The notes beneath the pieces were generated by a model, which worked only from the letters and a program-made list of their open reading frames with translations, was not told the DNA's origin and ran no database searches. A stretch of DNA of 64,000 nucleotides from the IMG/VR virus record IMGVR_UViG_3300033233_000020, positions 1 to 64,000 of that record; one strand, given 5' to 3'. The position numbers were made by a program, and so were the translations under genes. Source of the DNA: a virus. Shown piece after piece: positions 8,535 to 16,365 of this stretch; within the stretch, counting starts at the first letter, position 1; each line of letters starts with the position of its first letter.

Positions 8535-8717
8535 ATGACTACTACGACCATCGCCCTGCTACTAGCGCTGCTGCTACTGCCGCTGCTGGTGCTGCTATGG
8601 GCCACTGAGAGCACCGAGCAACGCGTTAAGCGTCTGCGCAGCTACGGCTGGGCGCAGCGCCGCATTGCAGAGCACATGAACATCACCCGTTACCGCGTCC
8701 GTCAGGTACTCGCATGA
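8535..8717 (+). CDS. Membrane-anchored helix-turn-helix micro-protein
   Basis: A 60-residue protein in two parts. Residues 1-23 are a Leu-rich transmembrane helix (MTTTTIALLLALLLLPLLV). Residues 27-59 form a helix-turn-helix (EQRVKRLRSYGWAQRRIAEHM, then TRYRVRQVL) with many Arg residues. A DNA-binding helix tethered to the membrane would be unusual; it might bind DNA or host RNA polymerase at the membrane. It overlaps the next micro-gene by ATGA. Confidence 0.65.
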   Translation: MTTTTIALLLALLLLPLLVLLWATESTEQRVKRLRSYGWAQRRIAEHMNITRYRVRQVLA

Positions 8718-8857
8718 TCACCAACCCTTGGGTTAACCGCATCACCGCATTGGTGGTGCTTGCTGCCATCTATGCCGGTGGCTATGCCGGTGGCCGCGAT
8801 GCCACCGTGCAAGCCCACCACAACCATCCCGCTTGCAATACCAACCTCAAGCCATGA
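8714..8857 (+). CDS. Membrane micro-protein, 47 aa
   Basis: A 47-residue frame, ATG 8714 to TGA 8855-8857, linked by ATGA overlaps to both neighbours. One hydrophobic helix (ITALVVLAAIYAGGYAGG) is followed by a His-rich tail with one Cys (AHHNHPACNTNLKP). No family is recognised. The chained overlaps are the main support that it is real. Confidence 0.55.
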   Translation: MITNPWVNRITALVVLAAIYAGGYAGGRDATVQAHHNHPACNTNLKP

Positions 8858-9054
8858 GCGAATCTGACGTTTTTTGGACTATGGCCACTGCTGCGCAATA
8901 CGCCGGCAGCTTCTACCAAGCAATGGGCAACGCTGGCCTTGCCGCTGACCCCAACAACAAGCGCCGCATCCTGCAGGCATTCCCTGAGATGGTCGCCACC
9001 TACGGCGTAGCCAGCAGGCTACATCAGACCATGCGCGCAGGGGTAGCAGCATGA
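8854..9054 (+). CDS. Hypothetical protein, 66 aa
   Basis: Starts at ATG 8854 (MSESDVFWTMATAAQ), which overlaps the previous stop; an earlier start at 8833 is less likely. It is a helical, neutral protein with no recognised family. It overlaps the RecE-like exonuclease start by 4 nt, so it belongs to the recombination operon. Confidence 0.6.
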   Translation: MSESDVFWTMATAAQYAGSFYQAMGNAGLAADPNNKRRILQAFPEMVATYGVASRLHQTMRAGVAA

Positions 9055-9839
9055 CCAGCAATGCTGACTACCACGCCGACCCAGCTATCAGCGCCAGCCA
9101 TCTCAAAGCGGTAATGCAATCGCCTTACCACTACTGGAGCCGTTACCTAAACCCAAAGCGGCCAACCATGGAGCCTACGGCTGCGATGCGGTTAGGCAGC
9201 CTCGCTCACTGCGCAGTACTGGAGCCGGATGAGCTGCATAACCGGTATGCCATCGCCCCAGACCGCCGCACTAATGCTGGCAAGGCCCTTGCCGCTGACA
9301 TGGCTGCACGGGGCTTAGAAGCAGTATCGGAGTCCGATATGGTGCTGGCGGTCAATATGGCCATTGCGGTTCAAGGGCATCCATATGCCAATGCACTGCT
9401 ATCCCACGGCAAAGCGGAGGAGTCGTTCTGGGCGGATGACATTTCAACTGGTTTGCGCGTCAAGGCACGGCCAGACTGGCATGACGGCGGCACCATTGTC
9501 GACCTAAAGACCTGTCAAGACGCAAGCCCGAGTGGCTTTGCGCGTGCCTGCGCCACCTTTAGCTACCATGTGCAAGCTGCGCACTACTTGAACGTCACCT
9601 TTGCGGAGCGGTTTGTTTTCATCGCCGTTGAAAAGACCTACCCGTTTTGCGTTGGCGTGTACGAGCTAGACGCGGCTGCGATGGTTGCTGGTAAGGAGCA
9701 ATGCCGCAACAACCTGCAGACCATCGCCGACTGCCGCGCCATTGCTGAATGGCCTGGCTACGGCAACACCATCCAACCGCTGAGCCTGCCTAACTGGGCG
9801 CTCTACGGCACCTCAACTATTACCTCCGATGACTTCTAG
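9051..9839 (+). CDS. RecE-like PD-(D/E)XK exonuclease (DUF3799 type)
   Basis: A 262-residue nuclease of the exonuclease VIII/DUF3799 group. The N-terminal part has [12 protein letters not shown], the conserved H53 region of the fold. The active site follows as RPDW (D142) and IVDLKT (D151, K153). In the family these enzymes resect double-strand ends 5' to 3', giving single strands for an annealase. The next gene is such an annealase (Bet/RecT), and SSB follows, giving a complete Red-like module. Confidence 0.85.
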   Translation: MTSNADYHADPAISASHLKAVMQSPYHYWSRYLNPKRPTMEPTAAMRLGSLAHCAVLEPDELHNRYAIAPDRRTNAGKALAADMAARGLEAVSESDMVLAVNMAIAVQGHPYANALLSHGKAEESFWADDISTGLRVKARPDWHDGGTIVDLKTCQDASPSGFARACATFSYHVQAAHYLNVTFAERFVFIAVEKTYPFCVGVYELDAAAMVAGKEQCRNNLQTIADCRAIAEWPGYGNTIQPLSLPNWALYGTSTITSDDF

Positions 9840-10590
9840 CTCCCTAGCGCTCTGGACACCAGAGCAAGTTCAGTTAATTTCCACCACCATTGCGCCTGGC
9901 TGCAGCAACGATGAGCTACGGCTATTTGCCTATGCCTGCCAGCGGACGGGATTAGATCCGTTCAGCCGCCAGATCTACGCCATTAAGCGTGGAAAAATGA
10001 CCATACAGGTTGGCATTGACGGCCTCAGGTCCATCGCGGAGAGAACGGGACAGTTGGCCGGCAGCCAACGCTTTTGGTGCGGCCCAGACGGTGAATGGCG
10101 CGAAGCGTGGCTTGAAGCCGCTCCACCTGCCGCTGCAAAGGTTGTCGTCTACCGCAAAGGCTGCGACCATCCATTTGTTGGCATCGCCGTCTTTAAGGAC
10201 TACAGCACTGGCGACAACCTATGGCGCAAAATGCCAAGCGTGATGATCGGCAAGTGCGCCGAGGCGCAAGCACTTAGAGCTGGTTTCCCTGCGGATTTGT
10301 CTGGGCTGTATACGTCAGACGAAATGGAGCAAGCCGATGTGCAGCCTGTTACGGTCACTGCCACCAGCACTGCTGCACCAGCACTGCCTGCAGGTGATGA
10401 CAAGGTGTTTATTGCTGGCAAGGCTGCCATCGCAAAGGCAACCAATATGGAAGCCCTAGCCAAGGTGACCGAGCGCATGGAAGCCCGCAAAGGTGACCTA
10501 TCTGCTGAGCAGCAGGAGATCCTGCTAGCGCTTGCGTTGGAAAAGGAAGCCAGCTTTACCACTGCTGAAGAGGATCCATTTGATGACTGA
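9829..10590 (+). CDS. bet: Bet/RecT single-strand annealing protein
   Basis: A 253-residue recombinase of the Redbeta/Bet family. Recognisable segments are [41 protein letters not shown] and [16 protein letters not shown], followed by [10 protein letters not shown]. The C-terminal 80 residues are variable and acidic. It pairs single strands produced by the overlapping upstream exonuclease, for recombination-dependent replication. The gene overlaps its neighbours on both sides (11 and 8 nt). Confidence 0.92.
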   Translation: MTSSSLALWTPEQVQLISTTIAPGCSNDELRLFAYACQRTGLDPFSRQIYAIKRGKMTIQVGIDGLRSIAERTGQLAGSQRFWCGPDGEWREAWLEAAPPAAAKVVVYRKGCDHPFVGIAVFKDYSTGDNLWRKMPSVMIGKCAEAQALRAGFPADLSGLYTSDEMEQADVQPVTVTATSTAAPALPAGDDKVFIAGKAAIAKATNMEALAKVTERMEARKGDLSAEQQEILLALALEKEASFTTAEEDPFDD

Positions 10591-10792
10591 GCCGTACCTG
10601 ACGACTGACCAGCTTGCAGCGCGTTGGGGGTTGCAACCAGCAGCCATCAAAAACCAACGTGCACGCGGTATCGGCCCTAGGTACTACACCATCCCGCGTA
10701 TCGGCTTTCCTGTTGGTACGCCACGGGTCCGGTATCCGCTAGCGCAAGTGCTGGCATTTGAAGAATCCAACTCCATTACACCACTGAACTAA
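10583..10792 (+). CDS. Excisionase/MerR-like HTH protein
   Basis: A 69-residue protein from ATG 10583. [31 protein letters not shown] matches the HTH_17 (excisionase-like) winged helix, with [13 protein letters not shown] completing it. It could be an excisionase or a small regulator. No integrase is in the window, so a regulatory role is equally possible. Confidence 0.8.
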   Translation: MTEPYLTTDQLAARWGLQPAAIKNQRARGIGPRYYTIPRIGFPVGTPRVRYPLAQVLAFEESNSITPLN

Positions 10793-10794
10793 TC

Positions 10795-11118
10795 ATGCTT
10801 AGCATCACAGCACAAGGCAACATTGGCCGCGATCCCGAACTTAAGCAGGTAGGCGCAAATCAAGTTGCAAGTTTTTCGCTTGCGGCCAGCACCGGCAAAA
10901 ACGAAACAACATGGATCGAGTGTTCCGTGTGGGGCGCCAGATCAGATGTGGCAATGCGGTTCTTAAAAAAAGGCGGCTCAATTACAGTTTCTGGCCGTGG
11001 AAAAACTCGCGCTTACCTAAAAAAAGACGGCATTGCTGCATCATCTATTGAGCTTGATGTTTTTGATTTTACTTTGCCATTGCGCGCGAGCAATACCAAT
11101 GATGAGGTTGCTTTCTGA
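10795..11118 (+). CDS. ssb: Single-stranded DNA-binding protein
   Basis: A 107-residue OB-fold protein. GNIGRDPELKQVG, VASFSLAAS, TTWIECSVWGARSD and KKGGSITVSGRGKTRAY follow the SSB pattern in order. The C-terminus is short but ends in acidic residues and Phe (NDEVAF), as in proteins that recruit partners. It coats single strands in the RecE-like/Bet module. The gene is more AT-rich than its neighbours. Confidence 0.92.
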   Translation: MLSITAQGNIGRDPELKQVGANQVASFSLAASTGKNETTWIECSVWGARSDVAMRFLKKGGSITVSGRGKTRAYLKKDGIAASSIELDVFDFTLPLRASNTNDEVAF

Positions 11119-11273
11119 TGGATAAGCCCGACCTAATCGAAGCCGCCTTCCGCGACTGGTGGTTCGACTCCTACAACCGCCCGCCTAACCCCCAGGCGAC
11201 TATGACGCACGTCGCCTTTGCTAATTACATACTCGCACTGCTGGAACTAACCCAAGATGTACAAACTCCTTAG
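11118..11273 (+). CDS. Hypothetical micro-protein, 51 aa
   Basis: ATG 11118 overlaps the SSB stop by one base and the frame runs to TAG 11271-11273, overlapping the RlpA-like gene by 17 nt. The sequence (MDKPDLIEAAFRDWWFDSY, later FANYILALLELTQDV) is helical and acidic. No family is recognised. Confidence 0.55.
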   Translation: MDKPDLIEAAFRDWWFDSYNRPPNPQATMTHVAFANYILALLELTQDVQTP

Positions 11274-11574
11274 CCTCGCGCTTCTACTGCTGCCCTTACC
11301 GGCAGCCGCCAGGCCAGTCACTGCAACGGTCTACGACGGCTGGTATCACGGCCGCACCACGGCTTGCGGCAGCACTTACCAGCACTGGGGCATTAGCGCC
11401 GCCCATCCTTGGCTGCCATGCGGTACGCCCGTTCAGGTCAGTCACCACGGCAAGCACCTGACCGTGCGCATCACTGACCGCTGCGACTGCAACAGCATTG
11501 ACCTAAGCGCCGGCGCCGCTTACCGCCTTGGTGTACCGCTTGATGGCATTGCCACCGTACAAATCAGCTACTAA
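11257..11574 (+). CDS. Secreted RlpA-like double-psi beta-barrel protein
   Basis: A 105-residue protein with a clear signal peptide (1-18, MYKLLSLALLLLPLPAAA). A single RlpA-type double-psi barrel follows: ATVYDGWYHGRTTACGSTY, CGTPVQV, VRITDRCDC, IDLSAGAAYRLG. In the family the conserved Asp of VRITDR lies in the active-site groove of lytic transglycosylases. Four Cys residues may form disulfides in the periplasm. It may loosen peptidoglycan during infection or lysis, although it sits among replication genes, not with the lysis cassette. Confidence 0.85.
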   Translation: MYKLLSLALLLLPLPAAARPVTATVYDGWYHGRTTACGSTYQHWGISAAHPWLPCGTPVQVSHHGKHLTVRITDRCDCNSIDLSAGAAYRLGVPLDGIATVQISY

Positions 11575-11591
11575 TTACCCCAGCGACCCCC

Positions 11592-11873
11592 ATGACTAAT
11601 TCCATCACCCCACCGCCGGAGCTAGCCCAGCCCGAGCGGGAAGGGCCCGAGGGCTCCTACTTTACGGACGGTGACTACAACCGCGAAATCCACTACGCTT
11701 GGGAGCTGCACGACGCCGAGGGCGAATGGCAAGCAGGCGGTTCAGCTAACAGATTGGATGATGTCCGGCAAGAAGGTAGTCATTACCTGCAGACCTACTC
11801 CCAAGACGGCCCCCACAAGTTGATCATTCAGCGGCATTGCTTATCAACTATTGAAGAGGTGACCAATGGCTGA
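11592..11873 (+). CDS. ITPPPEL-family hypothetical protein
   Basis: A 93-residue acidic protein beginning MTNSITPPPELAQPE. The N-terminal ITPPPEL block, with 22 identical nucleotides, recurs in the gene at 59266. Small proteins with this start are frequent in picocyanobacteria and their phages. The rest (HYAWELHDAEGEWQAGG) differs from the second copy. Function unknown. It overlaps the next gene by 8 nt. Confidence 0.65.
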   Translation: MTNSITPPPELAQPEREGPEGSYFTDGDYNREIHYAWELHDAEGEWQAGGSANRLDDVRQEGSHYLQTYSQDGPHKLIIQRHCLSTIEEVTNG

Positions 11874-12078
11874 CCTTTCCCCCGCCACCGCCGCCATCCT
11901 GGACGCCTATTGGGAAGCGTTCAATGCGCCGCTTGAAGGCGCCGTGCATCGACCACTGGCCGCCGCCCTGCGGGCTGCTGCTGATCAAATGAGCTGCTAT
12001 CAATCCAAAAAGTTTTTGTACTCTATTGTTGACGCCATGAAGCTCCGCGCCATCGCCGCCGAGCTGGAGGGCCAATGA
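11866..12078 (+). CDS. Hypothetical protein, 70 aa, picocyanobacterial type
   Basis: A helical Ala-rich protein: LSPATAAILDAYWEAF, LAAALRAAADQ and LRAIAAELEG. Short proteins with this pattern accompany ITPPPEL-type genes in picocyanobacteria, from my recollection of the family. No function is known. Overlaps of 8 nt upstream and 4 nt downstream support it. Confidence 0.65.
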   Translation: MADLSPATAAILDAYWEAFNAPLEGAVHRPLAAALRAAADQMSCYQSKKFLYSIVDAMKLRAIAAELEGQ

Positions 12079-12239
12079 CCCGCTGGCGCATCCTGGCCAA
12101 AGCCCTTGGCGAGAAGGGTCACCCTGACCCACGCATCGCTGATCGCATCGCCTTGGTGCGCCTTGCCATCCTGCTCAGCTACCTAACTACCAACACCGTC
12201 ATCATCGCCGGGGTTATCCGGCATTGGAACCACACATGA
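12075..12239 (+). CDS. Membrane micro-protein, 54 aa
   Basis: ATG 12075 to TGA 12237-12239, overlapping both neighbours by 4 nt. A basic N-terminus (MTRWRILAKALGEKGHPD) precedes one transmembrane helix (LAILLSYLTTNTVIIAGVI) and a short tail. No family is recognised. Confidence 0.55.
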   Translation: MTRWRILAKALGEKGHPDPRIADRIALVRLAILLSYLTTNTVIIAGVIRHWNHT

Positions 12240-12619
12240 AACCTGCTATAGAGCACGGTGAGAAATGCTACAACGCTCGCCTAACTGAAGAGCAAGTGCG
12301 CCTTGCTCGCATTTATGTAATGAAAGGCCCAGTTGGTACATTGCCGCTATGCGCTAGGCGGTGGGAAGTTGGCGTTCAGACACTACGCAATGCAGTGATC
12401 TACAAAACCTGGAAGCATATCCCACCACCTACTGCATCTGAGCTGGCTGATACGCCGCTGCCGCACTGGATTGATTCCATTGGCGCACCTCATCGTTCGC
12501 ACTGCGGTATGTGCGTCCATTGGTGCAACGCCCGGTCATGCACCATGGGGATCCCTGAGGCTGGCGGCTTCTTTGCTAAGTCATGCGCGGCCTATGCCGT
12601 CACAAGCCTCGCGGACTAA
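12236..12619 (+). CDS. HTH plus cysteine-rich protein
   Basis: A 127-residue protein from ATG 12236. Residues about 5-62 (ARLTEEQVRLARIYVMKG, then WEVGVQTLRNAVIYKTWKHI) resemble the helix-turn-helix found with phage HNH endonucleases. The C-terminal half has CGMCVHWC, C and CAAY, a possible zinc site. No HNH motif is present, so it may be a stand-alone DNA-binding derivative. Confidence 0.65.
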   Translation: MKPAIEHGEKCYNARLTEEQVRLARIYVMKGPVGTLPLCARRWEVGVQTLRNAVIYKTWKHIPPPTASELADTPLPHWIDSIGAPHRSHCGMCVHWCNARSCTMGIPEAGGFFAKSCAAYAVTSLAD

Positions 12620-12778
12620 CCATCGAATCTGCGACTTCTGGCTAGCTTCTAGCTCCGCTAACAGCAGCGCATATTCCAGCAAGCCATTCCAATCGCCTTT
12701 GGCGTGCAATGCTCGTAATGCACTTGCATTGGCTGCGCCATGGAACTGTGCTTCCATTGTATGAACTAATGGATTCAT
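12581..12778 (-). CDS. Antisense small protein between HTH and sigma genes
   Basis: A 65-residue frame on the opposite strand (ATG 12778, MNPLVHTMEAQFHGAAN) that fills an otherwise empty 160-bp gap. It overlaps the 3' end of the upstream plus-strand gene by 39 nt. The product is helical and balanced (WNGLLEYALLLAELEASQKSQIRW), unlike a random frame. It is divergent from the sigma-factor gene. Function unknown. Confidence 0.5.
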   Translation of the reverse strand: MNPLVHTMEAQFHGAANASALRALHAKGDWNGLLEYALLLAELEASQKSQIRWLVREACDGIGRA

Positions 12779-12779
12779 C

Positions 12780-13685
12780 ATGTCCCCATCATTCAAAAGC
12801 TACCTTAACGAGATTGCGCGCTATCCACTGCTTACGAGCGCGCAAGAGCTGCTATACGGCAGACGCATCGCCAGGATGCGTGAGCTGCAAGAGCTAGAGC
12901 GCCCGTTGACAGATGCAGAGCAGCGGCTAGTGCGTAGCGGCCTGCGCGCCCGCGAGCGGTTTATGCAATGCAACCTACAGCTAGTGGTACATGTAGCAAA
13001 GAAGTACGAAAACCGTAAGCGCAAATCACTTGAGATCATGGATCTCATCCAGGAAGGCAATATCGGGCTAGCGCGTGCGGTTGAGCTGTTTGATTCATCA
13101 CGCGGGTACAAGTTTTCAACTTACGCCTACTGGTGGATCAAGCAAGGCATTCAACGTGCGCTATCGCAAAGCGACGCGATGATTAGATTGCCCACTGGCT
13201 TGCATGAGCTGTTGGCTAAGGTAGCTCGCACTACATCAGACCTCAGTCATTGCATCGGCCGCACACCAACACTGGCGGAAGTAGCAGATCATATCGACGT
13301 TGATGTTAATACTATCCATGATGCACTACGCCGCAGCCATGCAGTGCATAGCTTAGATGCAATATCAGCCAACAGCGAAACATTATCACTGATTGATATG
13401 ATCGCCGACCCTAAGTCATTGATTGATATGAATGAACTTAGCATCAGCCATCAAGCGCAGGAGATGCTTGAGTTAATTGATAAGTATTTAGACGACCGAT
13501 CTAAGTTTATTGTTCGCAGTCGTAGGTTGCAGGAGCCGCTGTGCTGGGATGAGATCGCCGCAAAACTTGGCATATCAAGAGCGCGCACGCAGCAACTTGA
13601 ACGCATGGCGCTGTTTAGATTAAAGATGATGCTCAACAAAGGAAAGGAACTAAATGGCACACCACTTGGCAACTACAACCATTGA
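12780..13685 (+). CDS. RpoD-family RNA polymerase sigma-70 factor
   Basis: A 301-residue sigma factor of the cyanobacterial group 2/3 type without region 1.1. Region 1.2 starts at YLNEIARYPLLTSAQEL. Region 2 (about 65-135) includes LIQEGNIGLARAVELFD, FSTYAYWWIKQGIQRAL and IRLPTGLHELL. Region 3 spans about 145-215. Region 4 ends with LGISRARTQQLERMAL. It should bind host core RNA polymerase and redirect it, most likely to phage promoters. It is last in the early operon, which suits a middle/late switch. Confidence 0.92.
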   Translation: MSPSFKSYLNEIARYPLLTSAQELLYGRRIARMRELQELERPLTDAEQRLVRSGLRARERFMQCNLQLVVHVAKKYENRKRKSLEIMDLIQEGNIGLARAVELFDSSRGYKFSTYAYWWIKQGIQRALSQSDAMIRLPTGLHELLAKVARTTSDLSHCIGRTPTLAEVADHIDVDVNTIHDALRRSHAVHSLDAISANSETLSLIDMIADPKSLIDMNELSISHQAQEMLELIDKYLDDRSKFIVRSRRLQEPLCWDEIAAKLGISRARTQQLERMALFRLKMMLNKGKELNGTPLGNYNH

Positions 13686-13836
13686 ACACATCAACAGCAT
13701 GTGGAGAGTATGCACTAATGGGATATGTAAAGAGCACCGGCAAGAATGGCAGGCGAAAGTTTATTACCACCAGATGATCAATAATCCCAGCGCACACGCG
13801 GCCGAGGGCTGCCAGCACGAATGCCAAGATGAATGA
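13654..13836 (+). CDS. Small Cys/His-containing protein
   Basis: A 60-residue frame overlapping the sigma gene by 32 nt and the convergent endolysin gene by 59 nt. The product (HINSMWRVCTNGICKEHRQEW, ending in AEGCQHECQDE) has four Cys and several His and could bind zinc. The heavy overlaps make it uncertain. Confidence 0.4.
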   Translation: MAHHLATTTIEHINSMWRVCTNGICKEHRQEWQAKVYYHQMINNPSAHAAEGCQHECQDE

Positions 13837-14842
13837 AGCCTTTAGTGGCACCGTAACCAAGTGAAAAGGGCCACTTAGCATCGCACCAATCTTGCACGGC
13901 CTTTACGGGTACTCCGCTGATAAAAAAATCAATGGCACCGCATCCTGGTTTATAGAGATGCTCGCTATTGCTGGCACCACCGACTGCCTTGTTCACATTT
14001 TCTGGCCTGTTGCCGCTGGTGATGATGACTGGCTTGTTACCGAATTGAGTTCTGGCTTTCTCAATGAAAACGCACAATTCAGTGCAGATGTCACATTGAG
14101 CTTGGCTGGTAAAACGCCTGCGCTCTTCATTGACGCAAACATCGCCATATGTGATATGCGGTGTAATGAACGCAGTAAAAGGCGACGCCGGAGTAAAACG
14201 CGGCGCTGATTGCTGCAATGGCGGATTGCCAGCAAATAAAGCAACTTCAGCAGCGCGACGGCGTGTAAGGCCAGCTAGCGACTTGCCGTTTGCCTTGTCC
14301 CACCTAAGCAGCTCTTGAGGTACAACCATGATGCCAGGCTCGCCAGCTAACAGCCGATTGCGCAGGGTGCTGGATTCAACAGCGCCAAGACCTACGTTGA
14401 ATGCCCATGAGATCAACGCTGCCTGCTGATTGGCGCCCCATAGCTGGCTGTTGGGTAGTAGGCGGTGGATGCCATCGGCAAAACGCTGTAGGTCTTCGGC
14501 TAGCCATTGATCTGCTTGCGCTTGGCTGATAGCGGGGCCGCCAATAGTGATGCTGGGGCCAGTGCGGCCATAGCCCTGCGTCGCAACGCCAGCGGGGCAC
14601 ATGTACGGTTCAAGTCGGCAGCCTTCAAACTCGGCAACGATCTTGCGGGCAGGGTCAAACCATGCTGGGCGATCTGGTTGCTTGCCAGCTTGGCTCCATG
14701 TCTTAAACCACGGCTGATCCCTATTAAAGAGATCAGGCACTTGCTTTAATAACTCAGCTTCTAATTCAACGATCGCCGCCATTTGATGCGGCGTACCTTG
14801 GCGGTAGTAGCGGAATAGGTCGCTGAGCTTAATCTGACTCAT
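13778..14842 (-). CDS. Modular endolysin: GH24 muramidase plus M15 peptidase
   Basis: A 354-residue lysis enzyme with two catalytic parts. The muramidase core (about 65-210) has EFEGCRLEPY with E73, GYGRTG (90-95) and WAFNVGLGA. The C-terminal M15 peptidase (about 235-354) has TSGNRPE, VGGASNSEH, the zinc-binding GAIDF segment and FIHLGIR, ending RVRWDY. Cutting both glycan and peptide suits host wall destruction. No signal peptide is visible, so a holin is needed; two holin-like genes lie just upstream in the same operon. Confidence 0.9.
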   Translation of the reverse strand: MSQIKLSDLFRYYRQGTPHQMAAIVELEAELLKQVPDLFNRDQPWFKTWSQAGKQPDRPAWFDPARKIVAEFEGCRLEPYMCPAGVATQGYGRTGPSITIGGPAISQAQADQWLAEDLQRFADGIHRLLPNSQLWGANQQAALISWAFNVGLGAVESSTLRNRLLAGEPGIMVVPQELLRWDKANGKSLAGLTRRRAAEVALFAGNPPLQQSAPRFTPASPFTAFITPHITYGDVCVNEERRRFTSQAQCDICTELCVFIEKARTQFGNKPVIITSGNRPENVNKAVGGASNSEHLYKPGCGAIDFFISGVPVKAVQDWCDAKWPFSLGYGATKGFIHLGIRAGSPRPRVRWDY

Positions 14843-15528
14843 CGCTTGAGGTTGCGGATAGCTGCCTTAACAGGATCATAGGGACCCAGGATGGTGCTGA
14901 CCTGCGTGGCAGTAGCAATGCCGCCAATCTTTAGCTCCACGCGGAGGCGTTGGATGGGTACGTCAGGTAACGCCCCACCTTTAACATCACTGTATCTGTA
15001 CTTGCGGCCTTGCAGATCAATGATGTCCTCAGGGCCAAAGTTCTTGATTACTACCTGCTGAAGGTGATTAAGTGGATGGCATTGGATGCCATGCTTTTCG
15101 GAGCACTTGGCTACGTCAATTTTATTTGTAAAAGTAAAAACATCAGGTGCGTTGTCTTTACCGAAGTCAACTGATCCGGTAGCGCGTTTGCTGATGATGA
15201 CGCCTTGCGAGCCAAAGGTCAGCGTGTCAGGCCCGGTGGAACCAATGAATCGCCATGAGGTGTAGATACCGCGATCAAGGTGGAAGCCAAGGACCTTAGC
15301 TTTTGTTTCGCCTGCAGCTTGCATCTCGTCCCGCTTGCGTTGCGGGGTAGTGCGCATCTCTAGTCCCATGAGATGACTGCTTGGTGCATTTGCTTGGATC
15401 TTGACGATGCTTCCGTTCCTGTTGGTATCAAGCGCGAACGTTGAATACCCACGTTGCGTGGTATCCAGTGCGTTCCAGTTGAGTGCAACGGTGAGGATGG
15501 GCAAGATAGCGGCGGCTGGTGCTGGCAT
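14839..15528 (-). CDS. Hypothetical protein in lysis operon
   Basis: A 229-residue protein ending in a 4-nt overlap with the endolysin start. The N-terminus (MPAPAAAILPILTVAL) may be a weak signal or membrane segment. The rest is beta-rich and basic, with two Cys near residue 150. I do not recognise a family. Position suggests a lysis or wall-associated role. Confidence 0.6.
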   Translation of the reverse strand: MPAPAAAILPILTVALNWNALDTTQRGYSTFALDTNRNGSIVKIQANAPSSHLMGLEMRTTPQRKRDEMQAAGETKAKVLGFHLDRGIYTSWRFIGSTGPDTLTFGSQGVIISKRATGSVDFGKDNAPDVFTFTNKIDVAKCSEKHGIQCHPLNHLQQVVIKNFGPEDIIDLQGRKYRYSDVKGGALPDVPIQRLRVELKIGGIATATQVSTILGPYDPVKAAIRNLKR

Positions 15529-15533
15529 GATCG

Positions 15534-15740
15534 TTAGGGTTTAGTTGGGACAAGGAGACCACCGATCCAGCCGGCGGCGGCACCAACCGCTGCACTGATT
15601 GCGCTGGATTGCGCATCACAGGCAGATGGTGTGCGAACGCGGCAAGCTGCTAGGTCAATGCTACTGATGATGATGCCTGTTGCTAGTAGCCCCACTAGGC
15701 AGCGGAGGAGATAGCTGCGTTCGTTGGGTGAGGTGGTCAT
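15534..15740 (-). CDS. Small membrane protein, holin or spanin candidate
   Basis: A 68-residue protein with two hydrophobic stretches, LLRCLVGLLATGIIISSIDLAA and AISAAVGAAAGWIGGLLV. Size, topology and position between another membrane protein and the endolysin operon suit a holin. The LAAC sequence could also be a lipobox, which would make it spanin-like. Confidence 0.6.
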   Translation of the reverse strand: MTTSPNERSYLLRCLVGLLATGIIISSIDLAACRVRTPSACDAQSSAISAAVGAAAGWIGGLLVPTKP

Positions 15741-15976
15741 CTGCCTTCAAGCTTGCTGACTCGCTGCTCGACTGAGTTAAGGCGAGTGTAGGTTTCGCGT
15801 CTATCGTCTTTGATGTCGCTGTGCATTGCTTCTAGCTGTGTTGCTATGTGCTCCACCGCCGAGGTAAGGCGAATGACAGCATCACGCGCCTCATCGTTGC
15901 GCTTACCGAAGCCCATCGCACCCATCGCAGCCACGCTGATGGATGCTCCAGCGATAGCCGCGATGACCTCGATCAT
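15737..15976 (-). CDS. Membrane/coiled-coil protein, holin-like (XhlA type)
   Basis: A 79-residue protein: N-terminal helix MIEVIAAIAGASISVAAMGAMGF, then a charged coiled coil (RLTSAVEHIATQLEAMHSDI, ending RLNSVEQRVSKLEGR). This resembles XhlA-like lysis proteins. The ATGA overlap with the next gene supports a shared lysis cassette. Confidence 0.65.
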   Translation of the reverse strand: MIEVIAAIAGASISVAAMGAMGFGKRNDEARDAVIRLTSAVEHIATQLEAMHSDIKDDRRETYTRLNSVEQRVSKLEGR

Positions 15977-15993
15977 GGTGGCATTCTACCTAC

Positions 15994-16308
15994 TTACATT
16001 GACCACGGCATACCCTGAGCAGTGGTCGGTGTGCGCTGCTGGTCGATCTGCACTTGTAGTGCAGCTTGAATTTCATCCACCTTTTCGGTGCCGCCGAGTT
16101 TGTCCTGCACCCAGCCGATGACAATCTCGGGGGTGAGGTCGGCAAAGGGGATAATAGCGTCTTCAGGAGCTTCAAGGCCAATGCTGCCGTAAGCGCCGGC
16201 AGAGTAGGTGCCGTCATTGGCATCTACGGTGTAGTGGGCAGTGAAAACAATGCCGTCAGCAGCATGACGCTCAAGCTGGGCAATGTTCCAAGTGGTGATA
16301 GTAGCCAT
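15994..16308 (-). CDS. Conserved cyanophage-type protein near fibre genes
   Basis: A 104-residue soluble protein beginning MATITTWNIAQLERHAADG, with TAHYTVDANDGTYSAGAYGS and PFADLTPEIVIGWV. I recall this pattern from phage proteins encoded beside tail fibres (DUF7936-like). Function unknown. It lies between the lysis cassette and the fibre gene. Confidence 0.65.
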   Translation of the reverse strand: MATITTWNIAQLERHAADGIVFTAHYTVDANDGTYSAGAYGSIGLEAPEDAIIPFADLTPEIVIGWVQDKLGGTEKVDEIQAALQVQIDQQRTPTTAQGMPWSM

Positions 16309-16365
16309 GGGAAAATCAGTGATGGAACGATTGTAGCAGGATAGTAGAGAGTAGGTCTAGCGGGC

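Noticed and set aside
10583-10792. Evidence of a temperate phage or prophage
   Set aside because: The protein is excisionase-like, but no integrase, attachment site or host gene is in the window.
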